Below, piece by piece: positions 22,075 to 35,755 of a stretch of DNA of 64,000 nucleotides. The position numbers and the translations under genes were made by a program. Position 1 is the first letter of the stretch. Every line of letters begins with the position of its first letter. This DNA comes from Sabethes cyaneus (taxonomy: Eukaryota; Arthropoda; Insecta; Diptera; Culicidae): contig NC_071355.1 in assembly GCF_943734655.1 (NCBI RefSeq), positions 221,512,527 to 221,576,526 of the forward strand, written 5' to 3'. Below the pieces are notes generated by a model, which was not told the origin of the DNA, made no database searches, and worked only from the letters and a program-made list of their open reading frames with translations.

Positions 22075-23403
22075 TCTTGTTTTTTTTCGGCGACAATCCG
22101 CTTCGAATCAATGCGGAATTCAGAGGAGCCGTCTCCACATTAGTCGGTCTTGGGCTGCCACTCTCCAGTCGCCCCTAACACCTGATGTTCAAGCATCCTC
22201 GTCAACAGCGCTCATCCAACGGGTACGGGGTCTGCCTCAAAGTTGGCGGCCTTTGTCGGGTTCTCTGCTAAATATTGTTTTCACTGGTCTCTCATCCGGC
22301 ATCCTTGCTACGTGGCCAGCCCATTATAGCCTGCCGTATTTTAATCGCTTTACAATATCCGCATCCTTGTATACTTGGTATATTTCATGATTCATGCGCC
22401 TGCGCCACATTCCTTCGTCTAATATGCCGCCAAGTATTGATCGCAGGATCTGACGCTCGGAAACGCCAAGAGCTCGTCGGTCGCTCTCTTTAAACGTCCA
22501 CGCTTCGTGGCTGTAGAGTACCACCGGGAGAATCAGCGTCTGATAAAGCGCGAGTTTTGTACGGATTTGTAGGCTACGGGACCTCAGCTGGCTACGTAAT
22601 CCGTAGAAGGCCCTGTTGGCAGCCGCTATACGCCTTTTTACTCCACGAATTACATCGTTGTCACATGCAGGCTTCTGTCGTGCTCTGCAAAATATCTCAA
22701 TTATCGGCGTTTTTCTGGCAAAGCACAGAAGACGAATCGATTTGCTCTCTCTCAGTCGGATGTTACCTTCTCCGACCAACGAGTTTCGTTTTATTTAATA
22801 TTTTTTTGAAACGGTAATTCTACAATTGATGGTGGGACGGTAGGGGAAAGTAATGAAAATTTTTTGGAGTGGAGGGGGAAGAGCGGGAAGGTGAGGGGGG
22901 GGGATGGTTACTGGTAGCTACACTTAACAAGCAACATGGGTCGAACCAAGTTTTGTTTTGCTTTTGCAATGATTTGCTGCTTTGCTCTGCCAGTGAGTGA
23001 GCATCAGTTTGGTTTCATCTTTTTTTTTCTGCCGGAGCGCTACCGAATGCATGCTCTCAAGATCACGGAGCAAATCATTCCAGTCCATATAATTGCCTAT
23101 CGCATATTTTCTTTGGGACACGGAGCGAATAGCCTCGTGTCTCCAGGTGCGAAGAAAATATTAGCTCCGCTTGTCGTTGTACTCCTTCTGCGCAAGATGA
23201 GTGGTCGTAAGAGAATACAGTATTCAGACATCGTTCGGGGGAAAAGGAAACGATAGCAACTTGATCGTTCTGCAAAGCAGATTGCTCTGCCTCTGTATGC
23301 ACAAGATGTGCAAAATGAAGCCTGGTCACATGTCACTAACGTACCAAGGTAAACAAATGCGTCGACCACTTCAAAAATATCTCCATCTATCACCACTTTC
23401 ATT
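22075..23403 (-). pseudogene. RTE-like LINE remnant, interrupted by a hAT-like MITE
   Basis: On the minus strand, 23403-23333 encodes FEVVDAFVYLGTLVTCD. The frame resumes at 22667 with NDVIRGVKRRIAAANRAFY, LYQTLILPVVLYSHEAW and MWRRRMNHEIYQVY, and ends near 22075 with LNSALIRSGLSP. These are C-terminal motifs of RTE-like reverse transcriptase polyproteins; the catalytic core is missing. Stops and shifts after 22324 show decay. It is flanked by imperfect duplications (GGTTCTTG at 22072 and GGTGGTCTTG at 23405) of a site that is intact at 63930. Confidence 0.82.
22668..23324. mobile_element. hAT-like MITE with perfect 8 bp target duplication (657 bp)
   Basis: The ends are CAGGCTTC...GAAGCCTG. 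GTCACATG lies directly outside both ends (22660-22667 and 23325-23332). Removing the element and one GTCACATG rejoins the retroelement frame (Leu-Val-Thr-Cys-Asp-Asn-Asp). An 8 bp duplication with CAG-type termini fits the hAT superfamily. There is no transposase. Confidence 0.9.
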
Positions 23404-24043
23404 TGGTGGTCTTGTTATTGACTAATATTTTATGGAAGATTTTAAAATTCTCGAGTTCGATTAGTTTTTGAGCTACGCAAAAATTTCTGTTTTATTTGTA
23501 TGAGAGCCCTTATCTCCCTACCACAAGGGTGAGGGGTCTCAAACCATCATAAAATAAATTCAAGCCATCAACATCCCCCCAATGCCAAATTTGGTTTGTT
23601 TGATTAGTTCTCGAGATATGAGAAAATTTGTGTTGCCCCCCTCTTAAAGGAGGAGGGATCATAATTCGCCATAGAAAAAAATCCTGCCTCCTAAACCCCC
23701 CACATGTTAAATTTGGATCCATTTGCTTGATTAGTTCTCGAATTATGACCTCCAAAAACCGCCACATGTCAAATTTGGTTCTATTTGCCTGATTAATTCT
23801 CGAGTTATGCAGAAATTTGTGTTTCATTTGTATGGGAGCTCTCTTAGGGGGAGAGGTCTCTAACTATCATAAGAACCTTCCCCGACCCCAAAAAACCCCT
23901 CGGTTTAGTAGTTTCCGACTATGCAATGTTATGAGTATAAGTACGTTATATGCAAGATTGCTTTCGTCTATCATGAACAGAGAGTAATCTTCTATACCTA
24001 TAAAATTGAATTTCTGTCTGTCTGTATAGACGCGGAAACTGCA
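23404..24043 (-). repeat. ~150 bp unit array, copy B (minus orientation)
   Basis: This is the reverse complement of the 63.7-63.93 kb sequence near 23405-23560, followed by two to three more units with GAGGGATC-type G runs and CCAAATTTG blocks. It ends with the head sequence TCTGTCTGTCTG near 24015. Confidence 0.75.
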
Positions 24044-24490
24044 CACTAAAAAAAACACCGAATTCCGTAAAATTTGGCCAAAATCTCAACAGTGCGGACT
24101 GCACCTATCAGCGTGAAAATTTGTATACAGAGGTTTTTGGGGCCGGGAAGGTTCTTATGATGGTTCGAAACCCCTTCCATTCCACACTCTAAAAGGGAAG
24201 GGGCTCTCATATAAGAAGCAAAGCCTTGGGCTTAAACGTCTTTCTAAGACTTGACCCTTCTTAATCGACAGACTTCGCGGCCGGCTGTTAGAGTACAGGA
24301 CAGTGCTAATGCAACAATCCTACTGACTCTATCTAGTAGCCGCCTAGCCGAGATTCGAACATATGAGGACTGGCTTGTTAGACCAGCATCATACCTCGAT
24401 GCTAACTGGGCGGCTCTCATACAAATGACACTCAACTTTCTGCATAACTCGAGAACTAATCAAGTAAATAAGTGGGAGTTTTTAATGACA
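24044..24490 (+). repeat. ~150 bp unit array, copy C, split by a SINE
   Basis: In plus orientation it holds the head AGCGTGAAAATTTG and GAGGTTTTTGGGGCC, one unit with AAGGGGCTCTCATA, then after the SINE the continuation GCTCTCATACAAATGACAC and CTCGAGAACTAATCAAG. A fragment of the 9798-type MITE (ACACTAAA...ACAGTGCGG) interrupts the head at about 24044-24100. Confidence 0.75.
24212..24411 (-). mobile_element. tRNA-derived SINE, Feilai-like
   Basis: Read on the minus strand it starts GCCCAGTTAGCATCGAGG. It has a box B-like GTTCGAATCTC and ends after GTCGATTAAGAAGGGTC. It is 200 bp, flanked by a perfect GGCTCTCATA duplication (24202-24211 and 24412-24421). The tRNA-like head and the body resemble the Feilai SINE of Aedes from memory; the exact family was not tested. 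Confidence 0.85.
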
Positions 24491-24599
24491 TAACAATTGT
24501 GTCGAACTGATCGGTCAACACCACAAGTATTCCAGGAAAGATATTCCTATATGTAAACTTTTAATTATTACAACCTTTCAATTCTGCAAACAATTAGAG

Positions 24600-24890
24600 A
24601 AAAATGAAAAAGTATTTTTATTTTGACGTAGGACTACGTCTTACGGCAAGTTTTGAGATAGGGTGTCATTCCAAAAAATCGAAAAATGCGAGCGTCACGA
24701 AAAATGAAAGGTTTTGAGCGCTAATAGCTCAGCGGTTTTCCGATCGATTTTCAATATTCTTACACCAATCGATCGGAAAATCTTCTAAGAATTGACCCAA
24801 ATGAAGAAAAGTATGGATTCTTGATGTTGAACTATTGAAAAATTGAAAATAATGAGCCTATGTTTTACCAGAATTCTCGCTTCGTAATTG
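24600..24890. repeat. Dispersed repeat with GATCGATTTTCAATATTC motif
   Basis: The tract has TTGAGCGCTAATAGCTCAGC and an inverted pair TTTTCCGATCGATTTTC / CGATCGGAAAATC. It is of the type commonly dispersed in mosquito genomes and runs directly into the 105 bp tandem repeat. Confidence 0.45.
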
Positions 24891-24894
24891 GTTG

Positions 24895-25255
24895 GAAGAT
24901 TCTTTACGATGATCTAAACCTATACCAATTTGATATCTGTGCTTGGGAAGTAAGCCAAAACAAGTGACAAAGTTCCCTCATTTCAACAAGATTTCTTAAC
25001 ACCGCGGTTAAACCTAGACCATTTTGATGTCCTTGCTTGGGAAGTACGCCAGAAAGAGTGACAACGCCCCCTCGTGCCAACAGATTTCTTACGAACGCGA
25101 TTAAACCTAGTCCAATTTGTTGTCTGTGTTAGGGAAGTGTGCCAGAAAAAGTGACACAAGCTCATTGTCCCAACAGATCGCAAATTCTTTACTGGGAGAC
25201 GATTAAACCTCGGCGAATTTGATATCTGTGTTGGAAAAATGTGCTATAGCTGTAG
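24895..25255. repeat. ~105 bp tandem repeat, about 3.5 copies
   Basis: Units share TTAAACCTAG, a CAATTTGATATCTGTGCTTGG-like segment, GGGAAGTA and GCCAGAAAGAGTGACA, and GCCAACAGATTTCTTA. Starts are at about 24895, 24992, 25086 and 25190. Copies are diverged by eye at the 15-25% level. The repeat is shared with no gene here. Confidence 0.8.
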
Positions 25256-27883
<2,628 letters not shown>

Positions 27884-28356
27884 TTGGAGAAAAGAGTACG
27901 AGGTAGGGAAAGGAGGGAGAGATGAAAGAATGAGCGTGAGCAAGAAAGTGGGAGATAGAGCAAGATGGTGCCACGGTGATCTATAGCATTAGAAAAACGG
28001 ATCTACCGAGAACTCCTTCGGAAATGTTACCAGGAAAATAAAATTTTAAACAAAAACAGAACAAAATAGATTTTATTAAAAATTCTAACTCTCGCCTTTT
28101 ACGCGAAGGGTACGTTCCGCGTAAACAAAAATCGGAATGAATCTTGAAAATCACGTAAAAATGCCTAATTTGCTTAGCACGTAAATTCCAAAATTTGCAT
28201 AAAAATACTGTAAAAAAATTGATAATTCATATAACTATATCCACGTTGAATGTGACTTCAGTATGTAACCCGTTAAAGCGTTTGTCAGTTTTTTCAGTGT
28301 TTTTGCAGTCAACTTTATTGAATAAGTGAAGAATCCAAAAGTGAAAACGTGATCTA

Positions 28357-28481
28357 GGGTAACCAACGTATTTTGGACCCCCTCAGCAGCTGTACATAAT
28401 TTAGACACTTACAGCAAAATCAAATGCAAGTGTCCAAATTATGTACAGCTGCTGATGGGGTCCAAAATAGGTTGGTTACCC
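28357..28481. mobile_element. TA-flanked foldback MITE, GGGTAACC family (125 bp)
   Basis: The ends are GGGTAACCAACGTATTTTGG and its near inverse, and the arms contain CAGCAGCTGTACATAATTT. TA lies at 28355-28356 and 28482-28483. A diverged copy of the same family hosts the R1-type remnant at 30839-31770. Confidence 0.88.
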
Positions 28482-29160
28482 TACAACCACAAGTATCACT
28501 GGAACGGTTCTACTCTTTACACGCTTTTCACGAAATATATCCGTGTAAAAAGATACTCGACTATAATCTCCAAAATAACTCTTCAAATTATCTATACACT
28601 CTACACCCCTACAGATTTTCTTATTGGAAAATGACATCTAATTGCCTACATGTAGGCAATGGCGAAGTTGAAAAAATCGTTTACAAAAATCCTGTTGAAT
28701 CGATTTATGCATAGCATAAAATCGAAACGTGCCTCCCAAATGTTTCAAACATCGTCCAACCAAGGCAAACCATTGCGATTACATTTGTTTAGTAACGGCG
28801 ATATAAGCATGGGTCTTTTTTATCTACTTTGTTCTTTGCATTTACTTTGCATGGCACCGTTATAATATCCACACCCGCACTCATTTCTTTAATGCCAGAA
28901 GTTAGGTCCATAATATTTTATGTTAGTATTTATTTTGTAATCATATTCTTTAGTTGTATGTTCTTTGGTAGTTGATATAAAAATCGATTCTGGGGAAGAT
29001 TGCCCATTCAATACGTCAACAAATGAAAATTGTAAACATGTCAATTCGTAAATTTGCTGAATTGTGTCCGCTCATTTAAAATTAGAATATAAAAGTTTCT
29101 TAATTATCAGTTGCTTAGCTCAGAAACTATTAGGAATGTTTTATTAAATACTAGCCATCA
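28482..29160. other. Upstream region of the ATF-2-like gene
   Basis: AT-rich 5' flank. The ATG at 29161 is preceded by CTAGCCATCA. No clear TATA or initiator could be assigned. Confidence 0.4.
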
Positions 29161-30397
29161 ATGGATGCAGAAAAGCCATTTCCCTGTAAAATAGACGGTT
29201 GTAAGTTAAGCTTCGCTACAGAGGATCATTTGCTTGTGCATCGAAAGAAACACGATATGTTGTTGAATCTGGAAATAGCGAACAAATCAAATATATTTGC
29301 CGATCAAACTCCTACGCCAACTCGTTTAATTGGAAAGTGTGAAGAGGTTGGCTTATTCGATGACCTACAAAATGTGAATCCTTTCGAAGAAACCTTTCGA
29401 AGAGCTGTTGAAGAAAAAAGTGTAAATATTGAAGATAGCGGCAAGGAAAAGCAATCTTCACATGTGAAATCAACAATTCATAAAGCGGATGACACGTTAC
29501 ATACTCCTCATATATTTCCGCTTCTAGAACGCCGCGAAAGTCTAAAACTATCTAAATTAGTCATTTCAAGAAACAACTCACGAAAAGACGAGACATTGAT
29601 TGTAGATGATGCTATAAAAGTTCAGTCTCACCAGATTCATGAACATTTGATTTCCACTAAAGGACAAGAAGCTCAAAATGGCTCTCATAGTACGAAAACA
29701 AGACCTTTAATAAAAATACTACCGAAAACATGTCTTGCATCAACCGAACAATCTGTGATAATTATCCCATGTAACTTAAGAAGCGAAGGAAATATATCAA
29801 TAAAGCCCAATAACGGCGTCAATGTAGTGAAAGCTAAATTAAAACAGCATTTGATAAAAAGCCACAGTCCGGACTATTCCAGTAATACTGCGAAAACTGA
29901 CAATTCTCAGGTTAACTCATATGAAAAAGAAGTTCAGCTTCCTGAGCATAGTTCAAACTTAATAGAAGAGAAAACTGAAAAGTTTCAAAAACACGAGCGA
30001 TGGAAAGCGGCTGCTAAACGATATCGGTAAGATTTGTTGTACGAAAACAGAAGCCTGATTAATCTGTTTCTTATTACTGTTTTTTTGCAGAACTAGAGTC
30101 AAACAAAACCAGGACACGTTACATCGTAAAAATATTGAACTAACAGACGAGAATCATCGACTAAAAACGGAACTAGCTCGGCTAAGAAACTTACTCTCTC
30201 TACACAAGGAGTGTCCTGTTACGAAATCTTTGAAACAATTTGTAGTGACGGCTGGATCATCCACAATCACTCAACTGCAACCAACCAGGTGTCCACCGGC
30301 AGGCTTACTGCAAAAGAGTGCTACTGTTGTGTGCACAACTGAGCAGAATTCGACTATTGCAACAAAAACCTGTGCTTATCATTCTGCACGAAAATAG
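29161..30397 (+). CDS. ATF-2-like transcription factor (C2H2 finger plus bZIP), two exons
   Basis: This is a nuclear transcription factor of the ATF-2 family, whose members are activated by p38/JNK. Exon 1 is 29161-30026, the intron is 64 bp (30027-30090, GTAAGA...TTTGCAG) and exon 2 is 30091-30397 (TAG), giving 390 residues. A C2H2 finger sits at the N-terminus (Cys9, Cys14, His27, His31). It is followed by ADQTPTPTR with Thr50/Thr52 at the ATF-2 stress-kinase sites, then CEEVGLF and NPFEETF. The C-terminal bZIP straddles the intron: HERWKAAAKRYRTRVK, a heptad zipper from ENHRLKTELARLRNLL, then HKECPVT as in ATF-2. Oddly, Trp281 replaces the near-invariant Asn of bZIP basic regions, and the zipper is one heptad shorter than the human one. 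It may be a diverged paralogue with altered DNA binding, or partner-dependent. Downstream, AATAAAA near 30477 can serve polyadenylation. It is intact and looks expressed. Confidence 0.9.
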
Positions 30398-30838
30398 TTT
30401 GGCAGATGCAAATAACACTGTAGGTGGTATAAGACACGATTGTTCTGTTCTGTTCCTTAGTATTCTTTAGTATACTAAATAAAAATAGTTATTATTTCAC
30501 CTAAAAAACTTTAACTCTATATCTCGATTTTTAATTATAAACAATAAAACTGTGAGTTTATGCAATAACGACTTACCTGGTTATATATATATAACGAGCC
30601 ATAATGCGTTTAACATAATTCATAAGTTTAGTATGGAGGAGGCCCAAAATTATTGTCTACTCTTCCGTTCACATATTCTAGCGCAATATTAAGCCCATCA
30701 TCCGCCCGTAGTACTCTTCGAGATTCGAGGGGACTCGAGTGTCCCCGCGATACTCGCGCTACACACAATACTCGGTTCATCGTAACCTTGCTCAATTGGG
30801 TCAGTTTATCCGATAATCCGCTCTTTTTACATTCAGTA
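30398..30838. other. 3' flank of the ATF-2-like gene
   Basis: It contains the gene's likely 3' UTR, then a somewhat GC-richer stretch (30660-30790) with repeated CTCGAG- and ACTCG-like motifs. No gene was recognised. Confidence 0.4.
30476..30484 (+). terminator. Polyadenylation signal of the ATF-2-like gene
   Basis: An AATAAAAAT lies about 80 bp after the TAG of the ATF-2-like gene, and another AATAAAAC lies near 30542. Either could direct 3' end formation. Confidence 0.5.
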
Positions 30839-31770
30839 GGGTAACCAGCCTGTTTTAGACTCCATTTGCCCCCACGTATCGTCTCATGTACTTGAGAGTG
30901 GCGTATCGCACAGTTTCACATGACGCAATCTGCGTCTTAGCGGGTATGATGCCTATTGGCATCATCACTGGCGAGGACGTAGAGTGCTTCAACCAACATG
31001 GAAATAGAGTCATACGGAGTACCACAAGATCAGCCTCGATGACCACAAGGCAGCAAGCATGGTCTAATTCCACAAAAGGCCGGAGGACACATCAACTTAT
31101 CCCGCAACTATCCGGGTGGGTCGACAGGCGCCACGGCGAAGTAAACTTCCACCTGAAACAGATTCTGTCAGGGTATGGTTGTTTTAGACAGTATCTGCAC
31201 AAGTTCGGGCATGCGGAGTCCCCCGCGTGTACCGAATGCGTGGAAGTAGAGCAAACTGCAGAACATGCTTTCTTTATATACCCTCGTTTCGCGGGCGCGA
31301 GAAGCAACATGATGGCAGTGAGCGGACAGGACACTACTCCGGATAACTTAGTCCAAAGGATGTGTTCCAGCTCGGACTTCTGGGGAGCGGTCAATGCGGT
31401 TGCTACCCATATTGTACTTGAGCTACAAAACCGCTAGATAGCCGATCAACGGCGAATAAACAGCCTAACTACCATTTAGTCCAGTAGTTATCTAAGAGAG
31501 TGCGTTAAGCACAATAGCCCCTCTCTGAAGTAATACCGATAAGGTGGTGCCAGGGAGGATTGAGGCTGGAGATTCCAGTAGGGTTTTAGTGGGTCGGCAC
31601 ACCCTGAGTTGTCTTCTCAGGTGTCTGATAGTACCGTATCTTCTCTAGTGCTTAGCAGATTTCCGAAATTTCCCTACTCGTAAAAAAGACCCCATTTGCA
31701 GCTGTACATAATTTAGACAGTTCCATTTTCTGTAAGCGTCTAAATTATATATACCTGCTCAAAATACTAC
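30839..31770. mobile_element. GGGTAACC MITE hosting an R1-type insertion
   Basis: GGGTAACCAGCCTGTTTTAG at the left and GCAGCTGTACATAATTTAGAC plus a degenerate CTACCC end at the right match the two halves of the MITE at 28357-28481. The right terminus is eroded. The R1-clade remnant sits between the halves. Confidence 0.7.
30871..31688 (+). pseudogene. R1-clade LINE 3' end (5'-truncated)
   Basis: The frame up to the TAG at 31435-31437 encodes the C-terminal region of an R1-type ORF2: AGMMPIGIITGEDVECF, HQLIPQLSGWVDRRHGEVNF, HLKQILSGYGCFRQYLHKFG and the Cys-x2-Cys...His...Cys-like finger SPACTECVEVEQTAEHAFF. A 3' UTR continues to about 31688. The segment is flanked by GACTCCATTTGC and GACCCCATTTGC, a 12 bp target duplication with one change. 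Reverse transcriptase and endonuclease domains are lost. This is a dead-on-arrival copy whose short frame has stayed open. Confidence 0.85.
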
Positions 31771-31895
31771 CCATAAAAGCTCACATTCGAGCTTGTTGCT
31801 TTAATTGCACCATTTCTAGAAACATAACACAGTAGCGCGCGCAGGTTAATGCCTTGTGGAACGCCTTATTAATTCACATTAACAAATTACCCAAC

Positions 31896-32930
31896 ACTAC
31901 TTACTTATTCAGCCGAGAGCCGGGGTGGCTCTTGCCGTATCAAGAATTCCTCTCCATTGTACTCGATCCTGGGCTACTCGTCGCCAATTCGTTACGCGTC
32001 TCGACACACGCAAGTCGGCTTCAACCTGGTCGAGCCATCTAGCATGTTGGGCCCCTCTATTCCTGGTGCCAGTAGGGTTTTTGAAGAGAACGGATTTCAC
32101 TGCACAGTCGTCCGGAATCCTTGCGACGTGGCCGGCCAACTTTCGCCAGGTGTACGATGGGAATCTCTCCAAGCAGTGCCTGTAGCTCGTGACTCATACG
32201 CCTCCGCCACACTCCGCTTTCCGTTTGTATTCCGCCAAAAATAGTCCGCAACACCTTTCGTTCAAATACGGCAAGTGCACGTATGTCTTCCGTAAGCAAA
32301 GTTACTGTCTTAAGTCCGTAGAGGACTACCGGTCTGAATAGCGTTTTATACATCGTCAGCTTTGTGCGGCGGCGTTTGCTCCTTGATCGAAGCGTCTTGC
32401 AGAAGGAAAAGTAGGCTCGATTTCCAGCTTGAATGCATCGTTGGAGCTCCTTACTCGTATTATTGTCGGCCGTGACCAGAGTTTCCAAATAACGAACTCA
32501 TCAATCGCTTCCTGTTCATCGTCGTCAATAGTCACTGTCCATGGCAAGCACACGGTGCTTTCTCTGGAGCCTCTTCCTACCGTATATTTGGTTTTCGACG
32601 CATTAATTTGTAACCCAATCCTCCTAGTCTCCATTTTTAGTCTGGCGTAGATTACCTCCGCTGTCCCAAGGTTTCTAGTAATAATGTCGGGGTCGTCTGC
32701 GAAGGCTAGGAGTTGGCTGCTCTTGCTGAAGATCGTTCCACTCGTTTCGATGCCCGCTAGCCGGATCACACCTTCAATAGCGATATTGAATAACATACAG
32801 GACAGTCCATCCCCTTGCTGCAACCCTCTGCACGATCCGAAATGACTCGAGATCACTCGCTCCAGCTTTGATTAGCCGCATCAGTTTGTCCGGAAAACCG
32901 TACTCTTACATTAGCTGCCATAGTCATTAC
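31896..32930 (-). pseudogene. RTE-like LINE remnant with (TAAG)n tail
   Basis: On the minus strand, from 32860 down, come GLQQGDGLSCMLFNIAIEGV and the catalytic box FADDPDII (normally FADDxDII), then SKTKYTVGRG, LVTADNNTSKEL, LYGLKTVTLLTEDIRALAV and WRRRMSHEL. The far C-terminus (AGHVARIPDD, AQHARWLDQVEADL) is in another frame. At least two frameshifts make it inactive. The TTACTTATT at 31900 is the complement of the (TAAG)n tail seen at 59700-59715. Confidence 0.88.
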
Positions 32931-35560
32931 CCAACACATTAAACACTTTAACGATACTCAAAATGGTTGATTGCAATATGCAATATTAAACTCCTTTTTT
33001 CCAGAAGGAATATGAATATCATCGATATAATTCTTTTTGATAAACCAAAGCTGAGTTTCGATGTTGTCAATTAGTATTAAGCCAAATGACCCCTTATGAT
33101 TATGCCAAATGGGTTATGAAATAGACTTATACCAAATGGGCGGCCGTCGCTACAACATTATTTGTTGACTTTAGTCAACGGGAAGGATTTCCGAAATAAT
33201 ATTCGCAACAAATAAAACGCTGGTTATAATCTTCGCAAGCCGTAGGGAACATAGCGCCAAGTGCGTGAGCGTATATAATTTTCCTGTTCAATAAAGTTTA
33301 TAATAATTGGGAATTAAATTCAGCCTTGAATTTTAGGATTTTGAATTACACGCACGTTTAGTTTCCTGAGTATTTAATTTAGATCGTGTCGGCTGTATTT
33401 CAGCTATTTTCTACTATAACGAATTTGCGTTTGCCTCTCTACAATGAGCTGTAGTCATTATTTATAGGTTAATTTGGTTCAATACAGTTAAAAGCGGTAA
33501 ATTTTTCGCCTACCGTATTTCTAAGTATACAGATAACAAATTTTAATGAAATATTTCGCGATTTTAACTTGATTAAAATAGACCCAATTGGTAAATTATG
33601 AACATCTAATTTTTTAATTTGGTAAATATGGATTTGATCACTTGGCCTTAGATTTATTAGCCGTTACGTTGTTGAAACTTCTGTGGATCAATGTTGGACG
33701 AAGGTGGGCTTGCCGAGAAATAGAGTCAGCTAAATTATTGTCCCGAAGAAAGTTATTTTTTGCATCCATAATTATTGCTATATAGCCCACAGTGGCAAAA
33801 TTTCTCCGAGCATATAATCTCTCACAAACCATTTAGTTTTTCCATTGGATTCAGACTCGGCCATTCTTGACTACAGTCATGTTTTAGAAGCCGGTTCATT
33901 CACAATTAAAAGCGATTCGTACCAACAGCCAGTGCAGCATTCGTCGCCGCACTAGAGCCAATAAATTATTTAAAATAAGTTCGGTTTCGGGCGCGGTGGT
34001 ATTTATAAATAAACAAATCAAAAAGTTACATATTACACAGCATTTTCCCACTCGCAACACAATTCCGATCGGCAGTGAAGCATAACGGAATAGTTAATTG
34101 GTAGGTACATCGGCCCAAGGCTTCTGTATGCATATTTTGGGTAACGTCACTGAATCTATGCTAGGAATAAATCTACGCATTATAGTTGGTTTAGTTTTTG
34201 ACATGAGTTATGATTCTGCTTTTGCGTAATTGATTTTAAGAGGGATAAGTTATCGTGGATCACACCGGTTTTGCGCCTGATTAATTTCTGTCCGTGTCTA
34301 GGAATTTCTTTAAATTTTGATGATGATGGATTAATGGATAAGGATTAAGTAGTTTTTGTATTTCTAATTTTAATTCACTTGATTTCCATGTTTGCAAAAT
34401 TATACTGCAACATATGGGTTATAGTTTGCGAAATGCGCATCCTGATATTTCTTATTTGTTCATGAAATCTTTCTAAGTGTCTCATCTAGAACCGGTACAC
34501 ATGGAAAATTAAAGTGAAGTAGGTATTCTTGTTAAAAACCGCAGAACACCGCAAAAAAGTAAACGGTAGTTACGCAGCAGTCTGGAAAATATGTGCTAGA
34601 TATACGTCGCTAAGCATTTTAAACATTGCCATCACTCAACGGTCAGAATCAGATTTTTTCATCAAATGCTTGCACGATGAAGTGCCCATCGCCGATGGAC
34701 ACGAACCGATTGCGGCTTGTGGCAAGTCTACAGAGAAAGAAAATTTTCGATTTTAAGTAAACAAGCTATTTTACATGCGTCTGGTAAACGAGCTTCAATG
34801 GATTGTAATCTTATCTTTTAAGATTTCTGGAGTATATCTATATGGCAGAGGGATGATCAAATCGTGTCCCAGATATGATTATTCGTACTAGAAAACTGCA
34901 TTTTTAAGAAAAAAAGTAGTATCTATAGCCACTCTTCATTCACTGTTATGCTAGGTGTGTGAAGCTTAGCTTTTGTGTTTTTGCTTCTAAAATTATCTTA
35001 CAAGCGTTCCTAAACATACCTTGATTGATGATGGGATGATTGGTTCGCAGCTCGCGTGCTTTGATCGGAAAATCTCTCAAAGATTTCCACCACGGCGTGC
35101 TCGATAAACATAAACACATCGTTAAATATACTGTGTGCATACCGAAGCAACACGTTAACCTTGCAGTGTAGCTCAGATGAAAACGCGGTAAAATTTTGCA
35201 TACTCGTACCAAGTTCAATTTTTTTGATTTTCACCTTCGATTAATGATGTGGGGGTAGTTTCAAGGTTGGTGGCTAAAATTTAATTCATGTCAAGTAATT
35301 AACATTGCTTCAATAAAATAGGCTGTTCGTAATTAAGTACTTTTATGAGGGTGAAAATCGCATTGCTATAGAATATAGTCTGTAAGGTGATCTCCACAAG
35401 AGCAAAAGAATTTTTTAATATATCGATCAACCGTCCGGGATAAAATACAAACGTAAACGTATCCAAATTGAAAAAACTCATCGTCATTAGTGGAGAAAAA
35501 ACCAAAAGCAATTTATAAAACTTAAGTGCTGTTTCTAACTCTACATCTTTTCGGTATCCA
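32931..35560. other. 2.6 kb intergenic region, no recognised gene
   Basis: AT-rich. A stretch at about 33150-33310 with TTGACTTTAGTCAACGG and CAATAAAG near the end has a faint LTR-like look, but no partner or tRNA-primer site was found. Short frames have no motifs. Confidence 0.35.
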
Positions 35561-35579
35561 GTGTCATTTAGCCGGTTCG

Positions 35580-35740
35580 CACTTCAGTTTTTTTCCTGTC
35601 GATTGTAAAAGTGATTGATGTCCTCCGCGCTGTCCAAACCGAAAAGAAATGCGTAGTTTCGAGCTGCTCGGATACGCTCGAATATTTGTTAATGATGATG
35701 ATCATCTAAATATTTCACTTGTTTTTTTTTTATCTTACAG
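35580..35740 (+). promoter_or_regulatory. Putative promoter and 5' UTR exon of the trefoil gene
   Basis: A TCAGTT initiator-like motif at 35584 precedes a short leader. TTTTTATCTTACAG at 35727-35740 is a strong acceptor directly upstream of the coding exon. The matching donor was not identified with confidence, so the first exon's extent is open. Confidence 0.35.
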
Positions 35741-35755
35741 CTAAATTTGCTGAAA

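Noticed and set aside
24317..24411. True tRNA gene
   Set aside because: It has tRNA-like A and B box sequence but no complete cloverleaf, and it continues into a SINE body with target duplications.
33150..33310. Possible solo LTR
   Set aside because: There is a CAATAAAG-like signal but no TG...CA ends, no target duplication and no second copy in the window.
35747..35755. TTG at 35747 as the start of the 552-residue protein
   Set aside because: A standard ATG follows three codons later, and the codons before it come right after a splice acceptor.
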